The translations under genes were made by a program, and so were the position numbers. From Tridacna crocea (lineage: Eukaryota > Mollusca > Bivalvia > Cardiida > Cardiidae), in assembly GCA_943736015.1 (NCBI GenBank), contig OX031070.1, forward strand, positions 24,573,673-24,637,672: a stretch of DNA of 64,000 nt, written 5' to 3'. This document shows, in pieces, positions 59,125-64,000 of the stretch (its first letter is position 1; each line of letters starts with the position of its first letter). Below the pieces are notes generated by a model. That model was not told where the DNA came from. It did no database searches and was given only the letters and a program-made list of their open reading frames with translations.

Positions 59125-59290
59125 TGATGGATACTTGGGGAAGCAGCCAGTGGCTTTGGAAGAATATTGTGCAAAGAACTGGAAACAAAAATGAAAGAAA
59201 ACAAAGGTAGATGCACTGGCTGTGGCAATATCACTGAAATGACATTGAAAACAGCATTGAACACAGTCAATATAATCCTCATTCAGAAGG
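59125..59290 (+). mobile_element. SINE 3' part
   Basis: GGGGAAGCAGCCAGTGGCTT, GGAAGAATATTGTGCAAAGA, GATGCACTGGCTGTGGCAAT, GAACACAGTCAATATAATC. The head is missing. Confidence 0.55.
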
Positions 59291-59508
59291 GTTATATCCA
59301 TGTTGGGAATGGGTTGAGTGTAATTTCTGTAGACTGGCACTGGGAAGATTTATTGTGGAATCTCATGAACGATTAGAGTGATTGTAACACTAATTTCTGC
59401 TGGTTTTTCACCAGACAGGAATTAATTTATAATTCTAATTGGCCCTTTGTGAGGTATAGAGCATTTATCATGCTCCAGACTGACGTCTTGGAAATGGATT
59501 TTTTTTTA

Positions 59509-59790
59509 AAACTCTTTTACAAGATCGCTGAATTTTAGACTTATCCAAATTTAAAGCTGTTTGTTGATGACAACTCTTTACCCGATGACAAAATTTTGGA
59601 CTGGTCCAAATTTAAACCATTAGCAGGTGACAAAATTTAAATGACTCTAAAATTGAAAGTTGTTTTGGGGAGGGTAGAAAACATTGTGGGAAAAGGAGAA
59701 AATGCTGCTTATCAGCATTTTCTCCTTTTCCCACAATGTTGTCTAAAGGCTTCTTTCACAGAGTTGTGAAAACCATGAATTTTTAGGTGA
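59509..59790 (-). mobile_element. composite: MITE head fragment followed by a copy
   Basis: Head fragment AACTCTTTTACAAGATCGCT ... GTTTGTTGATGAC, then AACTCTTTACCCGATGACAA and a full long arm. The hairpin AAAATGCTGCTTATCAGCAT is good. The short arm is eroded. Confidence 0.7.
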
Positions 59791-59794
59791 AGAA

Positions 59795-60500
59795 TGAAAA
59801 CATGCTTCCAATGATTGGTTTTGTCTGTGAAAGAAAGAAAAGCAGAAAAAGGAGCAAAAGCTGGTTACGACCATTTTCTACTTAGAATCCTTCCAGTCTA
59901 ATCTTAGATCTACACCAGTTGCTGCTACCTGATACTAAACTATGGTCAAACCAATTCTTCAACAGTGGTAGAAATTCAACTTCTGCCAGGCCTCAGAAAA
60001 ATTAATAAAGAAATTTTGTTAAGTCTTATTTTCTTCAATTCTGGAATTAGAAAAATACCGGGGAAAGAAAATAACACCATCACAATAAAGTCAACAGATG
60101 AAGAAAAAATAGGTATAAATAATGTCTGACTTGTAATAATATATTGCCTTGAAAGTGTATCAGGCAATTTCTCAGAAAAGTAATTCCAGGCGGAGTCATT
60201 GTGCACATCTATCCATCCCCAGACGCATGGGATATATCCTTTAAACAATCTTCTTACTTATTAACGGGCTCCCAGTAGACGAATTTGGTTAGAAAAATCG
60301 ATAGCCATCGTAGATCCATGAATTAATGTCTCCTGTCTTTTATTGTATGACATTTTACTGTTCCGGTTTGTCTTGGATCAGTCGCAGCGTTGAATGTGGA
60401 ATGATGTGATGTCAGTCCGAATCACGATCTAGCATTTTCTTGGATTTCGTTGGATTTTTACCCTTAGGCTGTCATGGATAACTTCAACTTGGCTTTGTAA
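59795..60500. other. no gene; unique-looking, possible regulatory island
   Basis: A small hairpin remnant lies near 59840-59882 (AAGCTGGTTACGACCATTTT). From about 59930 on no repeat is recognised. Confidence 0.35.
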
Positions 60501-60502
60501 AT

Positions 60503-60688
60503 AGTTAAAATATTCCAAGTTTAACAACCCTGAATAGGAAGGCTTTTGAAAACATTTTTGTAAAACACTGTAGGAAAAGAAGAAAATGCTGGTAACCAGC
60601 ATTTTCTCCTTTTCCCACAGTGTTTTCTCGATATCAAAGATTGTAATCATCATTTGAGCTAAAATTTTGTCATTTCGTTAAGGGTGAA
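60503..60688 (+). mobile_element. TTAA hairpin MITE, long arm shortened
   Basis: AAGTTTAACAACCCTGAATA, AACACTGTAGGAAAAGAAGA, AAATGCTGGTAACCAGCATT; the long arm jumps from CATTTGAGCTA to AAATTTTGTCATTTCG. Confidence 0.7.
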
Positions 60689-60689
60689 T

Positions 60690-60735
60690 AGATCAAGATC
60701 AGAACACACAGAATTTGCAGTCTGATCTTGAATAA
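60690..60735 (+). repeat. GATCAGACTGCACA hairpin family copy
   Basis: AGATCAAGATCAGAACACAC and AATTTGCAGTCTGATCTTGA, a short stem-loop. Confidence 0.5.
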
Positions 60736-60739
60736 TTTT

Positions 60740-61430
60740 TGTTGAACATTTTTAGGGATCCTTAAGTCACATAGCCTTGAAAGTTTTCAGAATATGGATT
60801 TTGTAAGATGAAGTGAAATAAAAAAACTTTCAGAAAATATCCCAGCACAAAGTTTGAAAGTGCCCTTGTGACATTTTGATAATCAACATGAATTAAAAGT
60901 TTATCACATAAATAGATCTGTGGGCATTGTTAAAAGGAGACTTTGCTGGTTCCTTCTTTTGTCATAGTACTTTTGAAAGTGGTTTGGTGCAAGATGTAAG
61001 AAAATATGTTTGTCCATACAAGTAAAGTTTATTTTGGCACTGTCCAGGTTTAGACTGGGAACCTGTCTTGGTAGTTGTTGGAAATGTCTGAATGTTTTTT
61101 TGTGAGATTTGTGATGTGATGAGAGTTAACTGACGGCAGACAAGGTGATGTTTTGTGTTTTTGGGATGGGTTTTACAGTTCTAGCATTTTGACTTGGATG
61201 TGAATGGCATCAGCTGATAATGTTAAGGTTGGTGAATTGTATATTTTGTCTCAATGTCTCTTGCATGCTTGATTCGGGTGTTGGTGGGGTTATACAGTTT
61301 TTGTAAAAAGTTAGAAAATGATGAAAAGGATGATTTTAGCCCTTACATTTACAGAAGACAATTTCAGTGTCGCCAAAATGGCAAAAAAAAATTTTGGGAA
61401 AAGGAGTAAATACTGGTTATATGATAAAAT
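60740..61430. other. no gene; weak MITE remnant at the end
   Basis: From about 61340 AGAAGACAATTTCAGTGTCG and TTTTGGGAAAAGGAGTAAAT are a decayed minus-type MITE. The earlier part shows no repeat. Confidence 0.35.
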
Positions 61431-61434
61431 TACA

Positions 61435-61663
61435 TTAACCCCTTACCACATGACAAGATTTTAGACCTGTCTGAATTGAAACCATTTGCTGATGACAGTT
61501 TCAATGTGGCTCATATGAAATGATTTTTCTTTGAAAAGGAAGAAAACATTGTGGGAAAAGGAGAAAATGCTGGTAACCAGCATTTTCTCCTTTTCCCACA
61601 ATGTTTTCAAAAGCCTTCTCTTTCAGGGGTGTTAAAAGTCGTTATTGTGTGGTAAAGGGTTAA
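61435..61663 (-). mobile_element. TTAA hairpin MITE, subfamily A, full length
   Basis: 229 bp, TTAACCCCTTACCACATGAC to GTGTGGTAAAGGGTTAA. The hairpin is perfect. The long arm is the TTTCAATGTGGCTCATATGA variant. The terminal TTAA is shared with the next copy. Confidence 0.94.
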
Positions 61664-61903
61664 CCATCTACCAAACAGTGCATGTATTTTATGACCATAA
61701 GAAAGAAGCCCTATGTAGTCAATGTGGGACAGAAAAAAATGCTGGTAACTATACTTCTTTTTTTCCCTCAATATTTTCTATCCTCACATAGATACCTTGT
61801 ATCATTGTAAGGATATTCCATTGTTTCAGACACTCTGCCATCATTTTCAAATGCTTTCAATAACGGCTCAGGTGTAAAATTTTATTTTCTGGTAAATAGT
61901 TAA
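61660..61903 (+). mobile_element. TTAA hairpin MITE, diverged
   Basis: TTAACCATCTACCAAACAGT to TTCTGGTAAATAGTTAA. The hairpin has decayed (CAGAAAAAAATGCTGGTAAC, then TATACTTCTTTTTTTCCCTC). Confidence 0.75.
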
Positions 61904-62059
61904 TTCTATGTGTATTATGAGTGAAACTAACATTTTTTGCCTTTACAAATGCCACAGATACTATAGTGTTTATAATGACTGTTGTCAAAAATTCTTACCA
62001 GAAGGGATCATGCATAGCTGGGGTAAAGTTCAAGGCTCGTAAACTTGAGGCACAGTGTA

Positions 62060-62215
62060 GTTTGAGCCTAACTATATCCATTGGGCTTTTTGTGGGAGGG
62101 GCCTTCAGAGTCTTAGCATTGTACTGGCGAAACCCAGGATACATAAATACGTGAGCTGTTGCCATGATGTAACGGAAATGATGTTGAAAGTGGAGTTAAA
62201 TACCATTCATTCAAA
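62060..62215 (+). mobile_element. SINE 3' part
   Basis: GAGCTGTTGCCATGATGTAA, CGGAAATGATGTTGAAAGTG, GAGTTAAATACCATTCATTC match the tail of the SINE at 54330. Upstream body only weakly recognisable. Confidence 0.5.
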
Positions 62216-62469
62216 TCAGTCTTGCTAGAAAGGCCAGCAGGCTTATGTCATTGACCTGTTGTCTATTGTGTGTCTGTATGTGTTTCTTCATATTATAGGC
62301 CTGGGGTCAAAATTGGCTCCATTCCAGGGATCACAAGTTAAACATGGTCTCTCCACATATAGTCCCTTCAATTTAAAGCAGCAATCAAGGGAAACAAGTC
62401 TAGTTATAAAGGATATCAAACTGCAGTGATACATGATTGGTGCTATATATTTAAGTTTTTTGATAGAAA

Positions 62470-62755
62470 ATATTTTGTTTTTAGGGAGAGTGATTCATTT
62501 TGTTGCTATTATAGTTATGCTCACATGAGTGGAATATTCACATGTGGAATATTCAATTCAAATTAAGGTTTGTAGCATTCAGGGTTTTTTCCCATGAACT
62601 TTACCTTTCATGCCAATGAATAAACCTGCTTGTATTGCCCCACAGTATTCCTTGTTTTCTAAAGCCCTCTTTTTCAGGGTCATGAACACATCAATTTGTA
62701 GAGTAAAGGGATAAAAGCCAGTTGAGTGGTACAGGGCCATCATGGCCCTCTTGTT
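62470..62755 (+). mobile_element. MITE/Helentron-like chimera, second copy
   Basis: GGGAGAGTGATTCATTTTGT is shared with 19757. It continues to AATAAACCTGCTTGTATTGC, a MITE-like short arm (TTTTTCAGGGTCATGAACAC, GAGTAAAGGGATAA) and the Helentron-like 3' end (palindrome GGGCCATCATGGCCC at 62734-62748, then TCTTGTT). It lacks the 424-bp element present at 19839, so it serves as the empty site. Confidence 0.65.
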
Positions 62756-62921
62756 GTGCAGTCTGATTTTGATTATGTGTGGAAGAAAAGCAACTATATT
62801 AAACTGAGAATTTTGAAGGGTTTCCTGTAAAGGTTTGCCTTGCTGATTTAATCAGGATTGCTGTCAGGATCTGACATTTTTTAGGCAGTAAAGAGAACCC
62901 CTAAATTGTTATCATCTTGCT

Positions 62922-63427
62922 GAACTCTTTGCCAGACTACTAAATTTTTTACTTTTCCCAATTTCAATGAATTTTCAGACAATGAAGCGAGTGTTGCTCA
63001 GATGATGAGGTATGTCTTTGAAAGGATAGAAAACATGGTGAGAACCAGCTGGTAACTAGCAAAATGAAAATATGAAATTTGTTTAGTGAAGAGTAGAAAA
63101 CATTGTAGGAAAAGATGTCTTTGAAACAATAGAAAACATAGTGGGAACCAGCTGGTAACCAGCAAAGTTAAAATATGAAATGTGTTTTGTGAAGGGTAGA
63201 AAACATTGTAGGAAAAAATGTCTTTGAAAGGATAGAAACATAGTGGGAACCAGCTGGTAACCAGCAAAGTGAAAATATGATATTTGTTTTGTGAAGGGTA
63301 GTAGAAAACATTGTAGGAAAAGGAGAAAATGTTGGTTACCAGCATTTTCTCCTTTTTCCACATTATTTTCTACAGAGGCTTCTTTCTCAAGATCTTCAAA
63401 AGTAGGGATTGTGTGGTAATGGGTTAA
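62922..63427 (-). mobile_element. TTAA hairpin MITE with internal triplication
   Basis: AACTCTTTGCCAGACTACTA opens the long arm; three 103-bp units follow; the last hairpin GGAGAAAATGTTGGTTACCA and its inverse are near perfect. It ends GTGTGGTAATGGGTTAA. Confidence 0.88.
63012..63321 (-). repeat. 103-bp tandem repeat, three units, inside a MITE
   Basis: Units start at 63012, 63115 and 63218, each with ATGTCTTTGAAA, AACCAGCTGGTAACCAGCAA and GAAAACATTGTAGGAAAA. The unit contains its own small palindrome CCAGCTGG. Confidence 0.93.
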
Positions 63428-63714
63428 GCACAGGCACTCAATGATCTGCAAGAGAACCATGGTTGGGCTTGTTTATTCAGTTCTTAAAGTTTATATTATT
63501 TATGGAGCAGTGTAAATATGAAATTAAAAGCATTTAATTTATGCTATGATAAATTGGAAAGTATATTAAGCTATCATGAAAGTTTTTAATGAACTGTTAG
63601 AAGTAGAAAGCAATTAGGAAAAGGTTAGATGTATTTATTTATTCTTTATAGGATCCGAGTTGATTAAGGTATGATTGATTGCATATTTTTAAAATAGTCC
63701 AAAAATTTTTCTGA

Positions 63715-64000
63715 TATTTTACCCTTCATCAACAATACTAATTTTAAACAACCCTTAAGAAGAAGGCAGAGCTCCAGATAGAGGAAGTGATTTCAATTTC
63801 AAGATTGAAAATATGTTTTATTCTCTACTAAACCCAATGTTGTGGGTACTCATTGGAGATGTATCACCCAGACAATTCTAATGAGTACCCACATTAAACT
63901 GTTTCAAACAGAAATAATGGATTTAGTATACCATCACTCCCTCTTATCTGGACCTCTGAGAGGGCTGACTTTTGAAAATACGGTAGACAAAGGAGGAATT
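63715..64000. other. MITE fragments near the window edge
   Basis: TTTTACCCTTCATCAACAAT and CAACCCTTAAGAAGAAGGCA look like a short arm; GGCTGACTTTTGAAAATACG GTAGACAAAGGAGGAA at the very end looks like another hairpin start running off the window. An inverted pair GTGGGTACTCATTGG / CTAATGAGTACCCAC lies at 63842-63893. Confidence 0.4.

Noticed and set aside
260..63427. CRISPR array, because palindromic units recur
   Set aside because: Units are dispersed in both orientations at irregular spacing, with TTAA ends, in eukaryotic DNA.
63652..63668. 17-nt block between TTTATAG and GTATGA, resembling a micro-exon
   Set aside because: Too short to judge; two of three frames contain a stop and the phase does not fit the other blocks.

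Overview
The window reads as intronic and intergenic DNA of a eukaryote, most likely a bivalve mollusc. It is AT-rich, has no dense coding, and is packed with small non-autonomous mobile elements. The bivalve guess rests on three things: dispersed elements opening with AGCTCACYTGAGC and closing on a GGGCCATCATGGCCC palindrome, elements with a GGGGGTATACTGG-type head, and tRNA-headed SINEs whose tails read like GTGGCGTTAAACTCC. These are recalled as typical of clam, mussel and oyster genomes; no database was consulted.

The only gene evidence is a thin chain of exon-like blocks on the plus strand, separated by introns of about 3, 10 and 17 kb: 14785-14931 (49 codons), 17694-17729 (12 codons), 27755-27781 (9 codons) and, less surely, 44757-44799. 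Each has an acceptor AG and a GTAAGT-like or GTAGGT donor. The first three are multiples of three, phase 0 on both sides, and encode polar, Ser/Asn/Asp/Glu-rich peptide, so they look like small, possibly alternatively spliced, exons of a long gene. I do not recognise the protein.

The dominant content is one family of about 225-230 bp elements, present at roughly 100 loci by my reading. A copy has a short arm of about 55 bp, a central palindrome of about 65 bp that is often nearly perfect, and a long arm of about 105 bp. Both ends carry TTAA followed by CCCWTTACCA or CTCWTTACCA, which fits a piggyBac-type MITE. Three hairpin subfamilies are visible. A has AAAATGCTGG/CCAGCATTTT. B has GAAATTGCTCG/CGAGCAATTTC with TTTCCCAAAC ends. 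C has the same inner palindrome as B flanked by GGCAAAAGGT and TTTACTCCATAG ends. In my strand convention '+' means short arm first.

Other layers: Helentron/Helitron-like elements (52377-53510 complete, 19839-20262 complete, several fragments); TA-flanked terminal-inverted-repeat elements (9350-10242, 48203-49429, and an approximately 1.9 kb TACGG-rich element at 21141-23048); hAT-like elements (15044-16016 and 50430-50828 with 5-bp target duplications, 3790-4609 tentative); a 1.04 kb element full of GTTCATGAAC (25154-26193); about ten SINE copies; a second short-hairpin family around GATCAGACTGCACA; and tandem arrays (48 bp x 8 at 16430-16810, about 55 bp x 4 at 48341-48560, a TTCGGTA-rich array at 40916-41545). 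Many insertions are nested, which gives a readable relative history.

Stretches with no recognised repeat (for example 39180-40550, 41550-43065, 46740-47880, 59795-60500) may be unique intronic sequence and possible regulatory islands, but nothing in them is diagnostic. No rRNA gene, intact tRNA gene, CRISPR array or bacterial operon was seen.
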